A stretch of 64,000 nt of DNA from Myxococcota bacterium. GTDB lineage: Bacteria > Myxococcota_A > UBA9160 > SMWR01. Below are positions 7,615 through 17,034 of the stretch, piece by piece. Both the position numbers and the translations under genes were made by a program. The DNA lies in assembly GCA_022447545.1 (NCBI GenBank), contig JAKVBI010000005.1, forward strand, positions 235,952 to 299,951, given 5' to 3'. Numbering within the stretch: position 1 is the first letter of the stretch; each line of letters opens with the position of its first letter. The notes below the pieces were generated by a model. That model was not told where the DNA came from and did not search any database. It was given only the letters and a program-made list of their open reading frames with translations.

Positions 7615-9531
7615 ATGAACAGTCAAATCGGAAGAGTTCTCGGGTATGGCGCCGTGTGCTGGCTGGCGGCGCTGTCGGTTGCGGCGGCCGACACGGCCGG
7701 CGCTTCGCAACCTTCTTCTACGGGTTATTCGCCCCACGTGGGCAGCGACTTTCCGCGCCAGGTGTACTGGGGCGACACCCACGTCCACTCGGCCTGGTCG
7801 GTGGATGCCGGTAACCAGGGCAACCTGGAGATCGGCCCCGGTGAGGCCTACCGGTTTGCTCGGGGCGAGGAGGTGACCGCCCACAACGGCATGGCGGTGA
7901 AGCTGCGCCGACCCCTCGATTTCTTTCTACTCTCGGACCACGCCGAGTTCCTGGGCGTGTTGCCGCGACTCGATGCCGACGACCCCCTGGCGCGCTCCAC
8001 CGAGGGCGGCGAGCGTTGGTACCAACTGCGCAGCGCCGACGACGCCAGCGGACTGTGGGGCGAGTTCGTCAAGGCCATGCTCTCGGGCACCGACCCCATC
8101 GGCAACCCCGAGCTCCACGCCGACATCTGGAAGCAGGTCGTCGCCAACGCCGAACGCTACAACCAACCCGGTGTGTTCACGGCCTTCATTGGTTACGAGT
8201 ACACGTCGAGCCCCGACGGAGAGAACCTGCATCGCAACGTGGTGTTCCGCGATGGGGCGGACCTCGCGGTACAGACCGTTCCCTTCAGCTCCCTCGAGAG
8301 CCCGAACCCCGAGGATCTGTGGCGTGCTCTCGAAACCTACGAACGCGAGACCGGCGGCCGTGTGATCGCCATTCCCCACAACTCGAACCTGAGCGGCGGA
8401 CGCATGTTCGCCACTGAGACCTTCGATGGCCAGCCCCTTACGCGCGAGTACGCGGAGAACCGCGCGCGCTGGGAGCCCCTGGTGGAGGTCACCCAGTACA
8501 AGGGCGACAGCGAGGCCCATTCCTTTACGTCGCCCGACGACGAGTTCGCCGACTATGAGTCCTGGGACACGGTGACCATCGGCGGCCAGAGAGCTGGAAA
8601 CGACACCGTGGCCCACTCGTATGTGCGCCCGGCCCTCAAACAGGGCCTGGGCGTGCAGGCTGAGCACGGCGCCAACCCGTTCAAGTTCGGCATGATCGGA
8701 AGCACTGACGCCCACACCGGCATGGCGACGGCGGCCGAGGACAACCAATGGGGCAAGTTCTCGCGCGATGAGCCCAGCGCTGAGCGATGGGACGTGCCCT
8801 TCTGGGACCCGGTCGACGGCATCCAGCGGGAGGACTTCCGCAACTGGAAGATGGCGGCGTCGGGCTACGCGGCGGTTTGGGCCCGGGAGAATACGCGCGA
8901 GGCCCTGTTCGATGCCCTGGTGCGCAAAGAGACCTACGCGACCACCGGGCCGCGCATGACGGTGCGCTTCTTCGGGGGCTGGGAGTTTGCCCAGGGCGAC
9001 GAGACCACCCCCGACCTCGCCAAGCGGGGCTACACGGGGGGCGTGCCCATGGGGGGCGATCTGCCCGCGGCTTCACAGAGCGCGCAAGAGGAGGGCCCCC
9101 GGCCTCCTACCTTCTTGGTTTCTGCCCTGCGCGACCCCGAGGGCGCCAACCTCGACCGCGTTCAGATCATCAAGGGCTGGCGCGCCGCCGACGGTAGCCT
9201 GCAGGAGCGCGTCTACGACGTCGCGGTATCGGGAGATCGCAAAGTGGGAGCTGACGGGCGCGCGCGTCAGGACGTGGGCTCCACGGTGGACCTCGCTGGG
9301 CCCAGCTACACCAACCGCATCGGCGCCGCCCACCTTTCGGCCTTCTGGCGCGACCCCGACTTCGACCCCGACGAGGCGGCCTTCTACTACGTGCGGGTGA
9401 TCGAGATCCCCAAGCCCCGCTGGACCGCCTACGACGCCCAGTTCTTTGGCATCGACATGGACGACGCCGTCCCCATGGTGACGCGAGACCGCGCCTACAC
9501 GTCCCCCATCTGGTACAACCCGCCCAGCTGA
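7615..9531 (+). CDS. Secreted DUF3604 family protein with PHP-like metal site
   Basis: This 638-residue protein has a signal peptide (about residues 1-25) and a DUF3604 body. A metal-site-like GDTHVHSAWSVD occurs near residue 53, a second LLSDHAEFLG near residue 110, and IPHNSNLSGG and IGSTDAHTG follow. DUF3604 proteins are related to PHP-type hydrolases; activities are mostly unproven. The frame is open upstream through the previous gene, but the ATG at 7615 begins a proper signal peptide. It starts 19 bases after the amidohydrolase stop, so co-expression is likely. Export to the periplasm is inferred. Confidence 0.85.
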   Translation: MNSQIGRVLGYGAVCWLAALSVAAADTAGASQPSSTGYSPHVGSDFPRQVYWGDTHVHSAWSVDAGNQGNLEIGPGEAYRFARGEEVTAHNGMAVKLRRPLDFFLLSDHAEFLGVLPRLDADDPLARSTEGGERWYQLRSADDASGLWGEFVKAMLSGTDPIGNPELHADIWKQVVANAERYNQPGVFTAFIGYEYTSSPDGENLHRNVVFRDGADLAVQTVPFSSLESPNPEDLWRALETYERETGGRVIAIPHNSNLSGGRMFATETFDGQPLTREYAENRARWEPLVEVTQYKGDSEAHSFTSPDDEFADYESWDTVTIGGQRAGNDTVAHSYVRPALKQGLGVQAEHGANPFKFGMIGSTDAHTGMATAAEDNQWGKFSRDEPSAERWDVPFWDPVDGIQREDFRNWKMAASGYAAVWARENTREALFDALVRKETYATTGPRMTVRFFGGWEFAQGDETTPDLAKRGYTGGVPMGGDLPAASQSAQEEGPRPPTFLVSALRDPEGANLDRVQIIKGWRAADGSLQERVYDVAVSGDRKVGADGRARQDVGSTVDLAGPSYTNRIGAAHLSAFWRDPDFDPDEAAFYYVRVIEIPKPRWTAYDAQFFGIDMDDAVPMVTRDRAYTSPIWYNPPS

Positions 9532-9561
9532 GGGCGCACAGCGACGGTCGACTCCATTCGC

Positions 9562-11022
9562 ATGTCCGCCCACTCTTCCACTCCGGCCTCCTCGACTCCG
9601 GCCCCTTCGACGGGTTCCCGGCGCGTCGATTTTTCGACGAAGTTCTTCTACGGCTTCGGCTCGGTCGCCTACGGGGTCAAGGACAACGCCTTCGCGTACC
9701 TGCTGCTCCTCTACTACAACCAGGTGCTGGGCCTGCCGGCGGGCTGGGTGGGGACGGCCCTGATGGCCACCCTGATCGTCGATGCCTTCTCGGACCCCAT
9801 CGTGGGCTACGCGTCGGACAACTTCCATTCGCGCTGGGGGCGTCGCCACCCCTTCATGTACGCGTCGGTGTTGCCCGTGGCGGTGAGCTTCTACTTCCTG
9901 TGGAACCCCCCGGCCAATCTGTCGCCCCAGTGGCTCTTCGCCTATCTGCTCGGCGTGGCCATCGCGGTGCGCACCTGCATCACGTTCTTCGAGATCCCCT
10001 CGAGCTCACTGGTGGCAGAACTCACCGACGACTACGACGAGCGGACGTCGCTCATGAGCTACCGCTATTTCTTCGGCTGGTGGGGCGGACTCGCCATGGC
10101 GACCCTGGCCTTCCTGGTGCTGTTGCCGCCGGAGAAGGGGGGCGTGCTCTACGTCGGCGGCTACCGCACCTACGGGGCGATCGCCGCCGTGGTGATGGCC
10201 GTCGCCATTCTGATCTCGGCGGGCGGGACGCACCGCCACATCCCCAGTTTCAAGCAGCCTCCGCCGCCGCGTCCCTTCGACCTGGGCAAGACCCTGGGCG
10301 AGCTGCGCGAGACCCTGGCCAACCGCTCCTTCGCGGCGCTCTTCTTCTCCGCCATCTTCACCGCCATGGCGGCCGGCCTGTCCAGCGCACTGAACGTCTA
10401 CTTCAACAGCTTCTTCTGGGGCTTCAGCAGCACCCAGATCGCTTACCTGATGCTCCCGATCTTCTTGTCGGCCATTCTCGCCATGGCGGTGGCGCCCGCG
10501 CTCTCACGCCGCATCGGCAAGAAGTACGCCGCAGTGTGTATGGCCCTGTTGGCGGGAGTCGGCGCACCCATGCCCATCCTGCTGCGGCTACTCGAGTGGT
10601 TTCCCGCCAACGGCACCGACAAACTCTTCTATTCCATGCTGGCCTTCAACGCCATCGAGGTCACTCTGATCGTGTCGGCCTCGATCCTGGTTTCGGCCAT
10701 GGTGGCCGACGTGGTGGAGGAAAGCGAGCTGCGAACGGGCCGGCGCTCCGAGGGCGTATTCTTCGCCGCCCGCAGCTTCGCGGGCAAGACGGTGCACGGC
10801 ATCGGCGCCTTCACGGCCACCTTGATCCTGACCGTCGTGGACTTTCCCGCCAACGCCGTTCCGGGCGAAGTGTCCCCAAGCATCCTGCGCGATCTGGGCA
10901 TCGCCTACGTGCCCGTGCTGATGACCGTCTATATCCTGTCGTTGCTGATGCTCTTCGGCTACCGCATCAGCCGCGCCGACCACGTCGAAAATGTCCGCAG
11001 GCTCTCGGACTCCGGAGGATAG
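9562..11022 (+). CDS. MFS transporter, glycoside-pentoside-hexuronide (GPH) type
   Basis: This 486-residue integral membrane protein has about twelve hydrophobic segments and an N-terminal Ser/Pro-rich leader of some 18 residues. The GPH/MelB-like signature DAFSDPIVGYASDN near residue 75, followed by SRWGRRHPFMY, supports cation-coupled symport. A second family feature is VADVVEESELRTGRRSEGVFF near residue 375. GPH members take up sugars and other small organic solutes. Position after the amidohydrolase and DUF3604 genes suggests it imports a substrate or product of those enzymes, which is inference. Confidence 0.88.
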   Translation: MSAHSSTPASSTPAPSTGSRRVDFSTKFFYGFGSVAYGVKDNAFAYLLLLYYNQVLGLPAGWVGTALMATLIVDAFSDPIVGYASDNFHSRWGRRHPFMYASVLPVAVSFYFLWNPPANLSPQWLFAYLLGVAIAVRTCITFFEIPSSSLVAELTDDYDERTSLMSYRYFFGWWGGLAMATLAFLVLLPPEKGGVLYVGGYRTYGAIAAVVMAVAILISAGGTHRHIPSFKQPPPPRPFDLGKTLGELRETLANRSFAALFFSAIFTAMAAGLSSALNVYFNSFFWGFSSTQIAYLMLPIFLSAILAMAVAPALSRRIGKKYAAVCMALLAGVGAPMPILLRLLEWFPANGTDKLFYSMLAFNAIEVTLIVSASILVSAMVADVVEESELRTGRRSEGVFFAARSFAGKTVHGIGAFTATLILTVVDFPANAVPGEVSPSILRDLGIAYVPVLMTVYILSLLMLFGYRISRADHVENVRRLSDSGG

Positions 11023-11027
11023 GCGGG

Positions 11028-11327
11028 TTACAGGAGTTCTCCTACGACTTGAACATCGTCGATGGAGAAGGGGGGGGCGCCGTCGCTGTTCAGATTGTTG
11101 ACGAAGCGGATGCAGGATGAATCGACGGATCCCACTGTTTCGTTTCGCTCTTTACGCTGGCACCCGGCCTGGTCCATGGCATTGGGCCGGAGTTTGCGGC
11201 CGATGAGTCGGTCGATGCCTTGATCACTGTCGGGGCGGAGCCCACCCAGGTGATCCTGCGGACGCCTGGGCCGGAATATCCCGATATCGAGGAACCAGTT
11301 GGCGTCGTAATCTGTTCTCCTTGGCAC
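11028..11327 (-). pseudogene. Possible C-terminal fragment of a secreted protein
   Basis: The last 30-odd codons of this minus-strand frame read SSCIRFVNNLNSDG and then PPFSIDDVQVVGELL with a stop at 11028-11030. That is a very typical end for a secreted beta-sandwich domain. No start, signal peptide or upstream domain can be joined to it, and further upstream the frame loses protein-like character. It is best read as the remnant of a decayed gene. Confidence 0.3.
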
Positions 11328-11666
11328 CGGTGGACTCCACGGAATCGTTCTCAGCCGGCGACATTCGGTCGTTCACGCTGAACGGCTGCACGCGGAGTTG
11401 GAGCTTCGGTGAGTCGTCGAGCGAACTCCTCGAGAATTCGCCGACGATTCTGGCCACTTCGCTCAAGCCGGGCAGCGCTTGTGTGGGGGCCTGCAACAAC
11501 GCCTTCGTGGGGGGGCGTCATGGAGATCGACCTCACCGCCGGCGACGGCGTGGGAGACAACGCCGAGACGAACACCGGCACCCACGTGAGCCCGACCGAC
11601 ACGGGACCTGACCCCGAGGACGCCGATCGTGACGACGACGGCCAATGGGCGTTGTTGAGGGCGTGA
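11157..11666 (+). pseudogene. Frameshifted remnant of an exported protein gene
   Basis: Three plus-strand frames in succession look coding, with GC-rich third positions. From 11157 the reading is LAPGLVHGIGPEFAADES and on to IEEPVGVVICSPW. A second frame from about 11321 reads STESFSAGDIRSFTLNG and on to GACNNAFVGG. A third from about 11520 reads MEIDLTAGDGVGDNAET and on to an acidic DPEDADRDDDG stretch. No single frame joins them, so I infer at least two frameshifts. The product is unknown; composition suggests an extracellular protein. Confidence 0.35.
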
Positions 11667-11853
11667 GAATCGTTGCTGCGACAAGAGGAAGCACGGGCAA
11701 GTTGCGTGTCAGTTTCCGGTGGAACCTCTCGTCCTCGAGGGTCTTGGATCGTGCGCCGCGAAGCCCTGGTTTTTGCCTTTTGGGTGGAGCGATGAAGTAT
11801 CATCAAAGTGTAAAGGGTCGTACTTGCGAAGCGGACCCTGGTTGCTGTTGGAA

Positions 11854-12732
11854 ATGCTGGGTGCAGTGAGGATAAGTGGCGTGCGCGTTGCTGCCTTCTT
11901 GACGTTTGCTTTGATGATCGCCAGCCAGGCTGGTGCAGTTCAGATTCTCCTCGCATCCGGCGATGCGAGCCTGAGCGGGTTGAACTATTCCAAGGATGAC
12001 GTGGTCTCCTTCGACACCGAGACGGAGACGGCTTCCGTCTACTTCACGGGTGCAGATCACTTCGCCGCCTCCAACGAGGACATCGACGCCCTTCAACTCC
12101 TCGACAATGGAAACCTCCTGCTTTCGACCAAGGGAGACGCGAGCCTCGGAGGGATCAGCTTCGATAAAGCCGACGTGGTCGAATACGACCCCGTTGCCGA
12201 ATCGGCGTCGATCATTTTCAGTGGGGACTCTGTCTTTACCAGCGCCTCGGAAAACATCGACGCCCTGCACCTTCGCTCCAATGGAAACCTGATCTTTTCC
12301 ACTGCCGCGGACGCGAAAATCGGCAGCCTTTCGATCACCAAGAAGGATCTCGTCGAATACGACCCCGTTGCCGAAACGGCGACGATCTTGTTCGATGGCA
12401 CCCTGACATCCGGATCCAACCGGGACATCAATGCGTTTCAATTGCTTGCGGACGGGACCTACGTTCTGTCGACCGCAGGCAACGCTTCCCTGGGAGGCGC
12501 GAGCTGGTCCAAAGATGACCTGGTTCAGTATGACCCGGTGAGCGGAAGTGCCCACGTGTTCTTCGAGGGTGCCAATTACTTCGCTAGCGCGGGCGAGAAC
12601 GTCGAAGCGGCGTTCGTCGTCGGGGGAGCCCTGGAAGAGAAAGGTCCTGTGGTTCCGGAGCCGTCGACCGGAGCTCTGGTGGCCCTGGGCATTGCGCTGC
12701 TCAGTAGGGTGGAACGCCGTCACGACGCCTAG
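11854..12732 (+). CDS. PEP-CTERM protein with four tandem ~58-residue repeats
   Basis: This 292-residue exported protein has a signal peptide ending near ASQAGA and a C-terminal PEP-CTERM tail (VVPEPSTGALVALG, then a basic RVERRHDA). Between them are four repeats, each with the pattern ASLGG...KxDLVEYDPV, a short strand pair, then ENIDALxLxxNGxxxLST. They probably form blades of a beta-propeller or a solenoid. The ATG at 11854 is used; frames open further upstream add no plausible protein. Surface or matrix location by exosortase sorting follows from the tail type. Function unknown. Confidence 0.85.
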   Translation: MLGAVRISGVRVAAFLTFALMIASQAGAVQILLASGDASLSGLNYSKDDVVSFDTETETASVYFTGADHFAASNEDIDALQLLDNGNLLLSTKGDASLGGISFDKADVVEYDPVAESASIIFSGDSVFTSASENIDALHLRSNGNLIFSTAADAKIGSLSITKKDLVEYDPVAETATILFDGTLTSGSNRDINAFQLLADGTYVLSTAGNASLGGASWSKDDLVQYDPVSGSAHVFFEGANYFASAGENVEAAFVVGGALEEKGPVVPEPSTGALVALGIALLSRVERRHDA

Positions 12733-13020
12733 GTCTCCCGAGCCCCATTTGGCTCCGTTGTTGGGGGGAGGCGCCAGCACCCGGGGGTTCGAGGGCGGCG
12801 AAAACTGAGCGCTGCGCCTGAGTGGGGGTTGCTCGGGGCGCGCGGGTCGGTGTTCCGGTGAACCTGCCGATATCTTCCCGTTCAGACACTGCATCAAGGG
12901 CCGTGGCACAATGGCCGGCCCAGCAGCCGAGAGATGCCCACCCATGTCTGAGCGAGCCGCCGTCATCGAGGCGGTCTCCTGTGAACCGTCCGTCTCAGGC
13001 GGTCAGAGTTGGAGTTGAGG

Positions 13021-13842
13021 ATGGGAAGGCTCGACGGCAAGGTGGCTATCGTGACGGGGGCGGCCCGCGGTTCGGGGGCGCTCATTGCCGAGCGCCTGGT
13101 GGGGGAGGGCGCCCGGGTGGTGGTCGCCGACATCCTCGACGACCGGGGCAAGCCCGTGGCCGAGAAACTCGGTAGAGCGGCGCGTTACCAGCACCTCGAC
13201 ATCACCGATGAGCAGCATTGGCAGGCCGTTGTCGACTTCACCCTGGCGGAGTTCGGCGCCCTGACCACCCTGGTCAACAACGCCGCGGTGTTACACGTGG
13301 GGCCCATCGAGCACACCAGCGCTGAGGAGTTCGCACGCGTGCTTCGCGTCAACGATGTTGGCACGTTCCTGGGCGTGCGCACGGTGATTGAACCCATGCG
13401 GGCCGCCGGCGGGGGCTCGATCATCAATGTGTCGTCCATCAGCGGCCACCACCCAGCCGCGGGCACCGCCGCCTACGCGACCAGCAAGTTCGGGGTTCGA
13501 GGCCTGACCAAGGTCGCGGCCCTGGAGCTCGGCCGCTACGGGATTCGAGTGAACTCGGTGAACCCGGCCATGGGCAACCCCGAGATGGTGCTCGAATCCC
13601 TGGGGTTGATGGGGAGTGACGTCGAGGACCTTCGCAAGGGGGGCGTCTCTGGGCTCACCCCCGGCAAACCCATCCTGCGCCGGGGCGAGATGGCGGATGT
13701 GGCCAACGCAGTCGCGTTCCTTACTTCGGACGAAAGTTCCTTTTTCAACGGTGCGGACTTCGACCTGGATGGAGGCATCTCCGCCGGGAGCCATCTACCG
13801 GGTGGTATTCCCGGGGCCCCGCAGACCGATTCGGACCGATAG
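13021..13842 (+). CDS. Short-chain dehydrogenase/reductase
   Basis: This 273-residue classical SDR is an NAD(P)-dependent alcohol/ketone oxidoreductase. It shows the cofactor motif TGAARGSG (residues 12-19), NNAA near residue 86, catalytic Asn111, Ser138/139 and the YATSK pair Tyr152/Lys156. Asp37 at the end of the second strand (VVVADI) suggests NAD preference. The closing region GADFDLDGGISAG is typical. The ATG at 13021 follows GTTGAGG; a TTG at 13009 is also in frame. It lies in the same direction as a CoA transferase gene 121 bases downstream. Substrate unknown; steroid- or hydroxyacyl-type alcohols are plausible in this catabolic setting. Confidence 0.9.
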   Translation: MGRLDGKVAIVTGAARGSGALIAERLVGEGARVVVADILDDRGKPVAEKLGRAARYQHLDITDEQHWQAVVDFTLAEFGALTTLVNNAAVLHVGPIEHTSAEEFARVLRVNDVGTFLGVRTVIEPMRAAGGGSIINVSSISGHHPAAGTAAYATSKFGVRGLTKVAALELGRYGIRVNSVNPAMGNPEMVLESLGLMGSDVEDLRKGGVSGLTPGKPILRRGEMADVANAVAFLTSDESSFFNGADFDLDGGISAGSHLPGGIPGAPQTDSDR

Positions 13843-13963
13843 TGGGAGCGCCTGGGGGTGGACCCGCCACCTCGGCGTCGGATGAGCGGCTAGTCTAGGG
13901 CGGTCGAATCCAGTCGACTCCCGCGCATTCCCGCGTAAGGGAGGTCGGCGTGCGGAGGATTTC

Positions 13964-15169
13964 ATGGCTGCTCCCCTCGAAGGGATCCGCGTCGTTGAAT
14001 TGGCGAGCTTCGTTGCGGCGCCAGCCTGCGGAGCACTGCTGGCGGACCTCGGTGCGGACGTCATCAAGGTTGAAGTGCCCTGGGGTGAGATCTATCGCCA
14101 CAGCACTCCGAGGATGGTCGGCTTTGAGAGCGACTTTCCCGCCTCGGCCCCCTATCAGATGGAGAACCGGGGAAAGCGCTCTCTGGCCCTGGACCTGGCG
14201 TTGCCCCAGGCCCTGGAGGCCCTTCACAAGGTGGTGGACACCGCCGATGTGATGCTTACCAACATGCTTCCCGCCCGTCTCGAAAAGAACGGGCTCGACC
14301 CCGAAACCCTGCGCACCGCACGGCCCGAACTCATCGTTTGCCGGATCTCGGGGTTCGGCCCCGACGGCCCTGACGCCAACCGTCCAGCCTTCGATTACTC
14401 CACCTTCTGGGCGCGCACCGGCATCATGGACCAGCTGCGCGACCCGGAGGCGCCTCCCGCCTTTCAGCGCCCGGGCTTCGGCGACCACTCGGCCGCCATG
14501 GCCATGGCGCTGGGTGTGGTGTCAGCGCTGCGCACCCGAGATGCCGATGGACAGGGGCAGGTGATTGACGTCTCGTTGCAGCATATTGGCTTCTACGTGA
14601 ATGGGAACGATGTGGCCAGTTCGCTGGCTGCTGGCGAGCAGCCGCCTATGCACCAACGCAAGCAGCCGCGCAACCCGTTGTGGAACCACTACCGCACCGC
14701 TGGCGATCGCTGGCTGTTTCTGGTGATGATCGAATCCGACCGCTATTGGCCGGAGTTCCTTCGCGCCATCGAGCGCTCGGATCTCGAAACCGACGAGCGT
14801 TTTGCGGGAGCCGTGCCGCGCTATCAGAACTCGCGCGAGTTGGTGGAAATCTTGGACGCGACCTTCGCTCAGCGCACCCTCGAAGAATGGGGGGAGCGGT
14901 TGAACGCCCACTCCGTGATCTGGGCCCCGACGCGCACGATTCTGGAGGCGACCCAGGATCCTGCCGCCCGGGAGTACGGCAGTTTTCCCACCGTCGACCA
15001 CCCGGAGTTCGGGAGCTTCGAGACCGTGGCGCCTCCCATGCGCATGTCGGCCCACGACATGCCGGCCACCGCGCCGGCGCCCGGCCTGGGGGCTCACACC
15101 GCTGAGGTCCTGGCCGAGGCAGGTGTCGATGCCGAGACCATTGCACTGCTGGTGGAAGCATCGGGCTGA
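13964..15169 (+). CDS. Family III CoA transferase (CaiB/BaiF type)
   Basis: This 401-residue enzyme moves CoA between carboxylic acids. Family features are LEGIRVVELASFVAAP at the start, ADLGADVIKVE near residue 30, RGKRSLALDL near residue 70, and the catalytic aspartate Asp174 within GFGDHSAAMA. Length matches the family. It would activate an acid for CoA-linked degradation, in keeping with the acyl-CoA dehydrogenases and thiolase farther right. The acid cannot be named. Confidence 0.92.
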   Translation: MAAPLEGIRVVELASFVAAPACGALLADLGADVIKVEVPWGEIYRHSTPRMVGFESDFPASAPYQMENRGKRSLALDLALPQALEALHKVVDTADVMLTNMLPARLEKNGLDPETLRTARPELIVCRISGFGPDGPDANRPAFDYSTFWARTGIMDQLRDPEAPPAFQRPGFGDHSAAMAMALGVVSALRTRDADGQGQVIDVSLQHIGFYVNGNDVASSLAAGEQPPMHQRKQPRNPLWNHYRTAGDRWLFLVMIESDRYWPEFLRAIERSDLETDERFAGAVPRYQNSRELVEILDATFAQRTLEEWGERLNAHSVIWAPTRTILEATQDPAAREYGSFPTVDHPEFGSFETVAPPMRMSAHDMPATAPAPGLGAHTAEVLAEAGVDAETIALLVEASG

Positions 15170-15210
15170 GACAAGCCGCGTGGGCGCACACGTGCTCCCA
15201 AACGAATGAG

Positions 15211-15234
15211 CCCCGCCGGCGTGAGCCGACGGGG
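15211..15234 (-). terminator. Stem-loop between convergent CoA-transferase and cold-shock genes
   Basis: Ten-base arms CCCCGCCGGC and GCCGACGGGG around a GTGA loop (plus-strand reading) form a strong hairpin 27-50 bases beyond the cold-shock stop. On the minus strand it is followed by CTCATTCGTTT, a poor U-tract. It may serve both convergent genes. Confidence 0.5.
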
Positions 15235-15260
15235 CCAGTTCTTTCTGGGGCTCTAGCGTA

Positions 15261-15467
15261 CTAGAGGGTCGTTACGTTCTCCGCCGCCGGGCCCTTCTGA
15301 CCCTGGACGACATCGAACTCGACCTTTGCACCCTCGGCGAGGGTTTTGAAACCTTCGCCCTGGATGGCGCTGTGATGACAGAACACGTCCTTCTCGCCGT
15401 CATCGCGCGTGATGAATCCGAAACCCTTTTCGTCGTTGAACCACTTGACTGTACCTGATACTCGCAT
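15261..15467 (-). CDS. Cold-shock domain protein
   Basis: This 68-residue single cold-shock domain binds single-stranded nucleic acid and acts as an RNA chaperone. RNP1 is KGFGFI (residues 14-19). RNP2 is VFCHH (28-32), where the usual VFVHF has Cys and His. Length is standard. The start is preceded by AAGGTAAAGG. A structured leader lies upstream, as is common for this family. Confidence 0.95.
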   Translation of the reverse strand: MRVSGTVKWFNDEKGFGFITRDDGEKDVFCHHSAIQGEGFKTLAEGAKVEFDVVQGQKGPAAENVTTL

Positions 15468-15839
15468 GTCCGTACCTTTACCTTGTTGTGAATCGGCGGA
15501 GGACGGCGCTGCGTTGAATCTGCAACTCGTGAAACCTTCCTTCGACTCGTTTGCGCTGAAACGCCAGCGCTTGCAGTGTTCCCCACTTGGGGGAACCCGT
15601 GTGGCGAACCAACATGGCCCGCTACGAGCGCCGAGTTTCCGAGGTTGCCGCCGCCAGGGCTCTGGGCCCTGCCGCTGGTAACCTCACCCGGCACGCCGCA
15701 AGTATAGACTCTTCGGGCTCTCGAGGTACACCGATGCCGGGCATCCCACAGGTAGGGGGCCGGGGTGGGACGCGCGGGCGCTCTGGAGCTCGTTCGCTCC
15801 TCGAACGGCCCCCAGCGCCCGACGGTGTACAATGGCTCC
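15468..15839. other. Intergenic region between cold-shock gene and P450
   Basis: The 372 bases between the divergent genes hold the leader hairpins of the cold-shock gene at 15553-15596. A weak -10-like TATACT occurs on the minus strand near 15701-15707. Nothing else is recognisable. Confidence 0.5.
15553..15596 (-). promoter_or_regulatory. Twin stem-loops in the cold-shock mRNA leader
   Basis: Two perfect hairpins lie side by side 86-129 bases upstream of the cold-shock ATG. One has GCGCTG/CAGCGC arms at 15553-15570 with a six-base loop. The other has GTTCCCC/GGGGAAC arms at 15578-15596 with a five-base loop. Long structured leaders that refold in the cold are known for cspA-type genes; thermosensing here is inference. 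Confidence 0.4.
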
Positions 15840-17030
15840 ATGAGTGACCTCCGACATGAAATGGAGCAAGTAGTTGGACGTGGGCCGTTTTCGCCGGTTT
15901 CGGACCCATATCCCTTGTATGCCCGCCTGCGCGAGGAGGCGCCCGTCTGTGATGTGACGGGAATGTACGGTACTGGGCGCACCTGGTTTGTGACCCGCTA
16001 CGAGGATGTGCGCACTGTTCTGCGTGACCCGGAGGCCTTCTCGAGCCGCGTGAACTCCCGGGGTGTGGGACGCGTTCTCGGCCGGACCATCATCGAAATG
16101 GATGGTCCCGAGCACCTGAAGCACCGCAACCTGGTGACCCCAGCCCTGGCCCCGCGGGCTCTGCGGGGAGATTTCCCGAAGCTGGTTCGGGAGATCGCCC
16201 ACGAGATCGTCGACCGGTTTGCGGCCCAGGGCCAGTGCGATCTGGTGCCGGATTTCACGTTCATTTTTCCGCTGCGGGTCTTCGTCGAGATCCTGGGTTT
16301 GCCCGTGGACCAGGTCGAGCCGATCCACCATCTGACCGTGGATTTGTCACTGAGCGGGCAAGACCCGGAACGGGCCATCAGAGCCTCGGAAAAACTCGCC
16401 GAGGGCCTGCTCCCTCTGGTGGCTGAGCGGCGTACCAATCCATCCGACGATCTGATGAGTGTTCTCGCCGCGAGCGAGATCGACGGCGAGCGGATGACGG
16501 ACCAGGAGGTGGTGAACTTCCTCCGGCTGCTCGTCTCGGCAGGTGCCGACACCACCTACCATCTGCTGGGCTCGATGATCGCCCTTGCGTTGCGTGACCC
16601 TGCTTTGCTGGAGCGAATTTCCAGCGATCGCGAGCGTATTGACGACTACATCCTCGAGACCTTGCGGTACGAGAGCCCGATCGCGACGATTCCTCGCGAG
16701 GTCATGGCCGACACCCAACTCGGGGGAGTAGACCTTTCCGCCGGTGATGATGTGCTGGTGCACCTGGGATCGGCCAATCGCGACGGGGCTCACTACGCGG
16801 AACCGGATCGTTTTGATCTCGATCGTGATTCGAGCGACCACCTGGGGTTTGGAATTGGCCGGCACTTCTGTGCCGGTTCTCGCCTGGCCCTACTGGAAGC
16901 ACGGGTTGGATTCGATGTGTTGCTCGAGCGACTTGACGATCTGCGCCTGGCAGCGGGGCAATCTGCCGAGATCGTCGGTTTTGCGTTTCGCGGCCCCACC
17001 AAGTTGCCTGTTACGTTCCGCGCGAGTTGA
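15840..17030 (+). CDS. Cytochrome P450
   Basis: This 396-residue soluble bacterial P450 is a heme monooxygenase needing outside electron donors. Motifs in order are the I-helix SAGADTTYH, the ExxR segment ETLRYESP, and the heme-binding FGIGRHFCAG with ligand Cys344. The ATG at 15840 is chosen because upstream frame sequence is not P450-like. It stands alone, facing the cold-shock gene, with a SnoaL-like gene convergent downstream. There is no adjacent ferredoxin. Substrate unknown. Confidence 0.93.
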   Translation: MSDLRHEMEQVVGRGPFSPVSDPYPLYARLREEAPVCDVTGMYGTGRTWFVTRYEDVRTVLRDPEAFSSRVNSRGVGRVLGRTIIEMDGPEHLKHRNLVTPALAPRALRGDFPKLVREIAHEIVDRFAAQGQCDLVPDFTFIFPLRVFVEILGLPVDQVEPIHHLTVDLSLSGQDPERAIRASEKLAEGLLPLVAERRTNPSDDLMSVLAASEIDGERMTDQEVVNFLRLLVSAGADTTYHLLGSMIALALRDPALLERISSDRERIDDYILETLRYESPIATIPREVMADTQLGGVDLSAGDDVLVHLGSANRDGAHYAEPDRFDLDRDSSDHLGFGIGRHFCAGSRLALLEARVGFDVLLERLDDLRLAAGQSAEIVGFAFRGPTKLPVTFRAS

Positions 17031-17034
17031 GCGC

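Noticed and set aside
9900-11120. 406-codon plus-strand frame
   Set aside because: It is a shadow of the GPH transporter gene; composition is Arg/His/Leu-rich with no protein pattern.
11803-12966. 387-codon minus-strand frame
   Set aside because: It is antisense to the repeat-containing PEP-CTERM gene; the repeats make a mirrored open frame.
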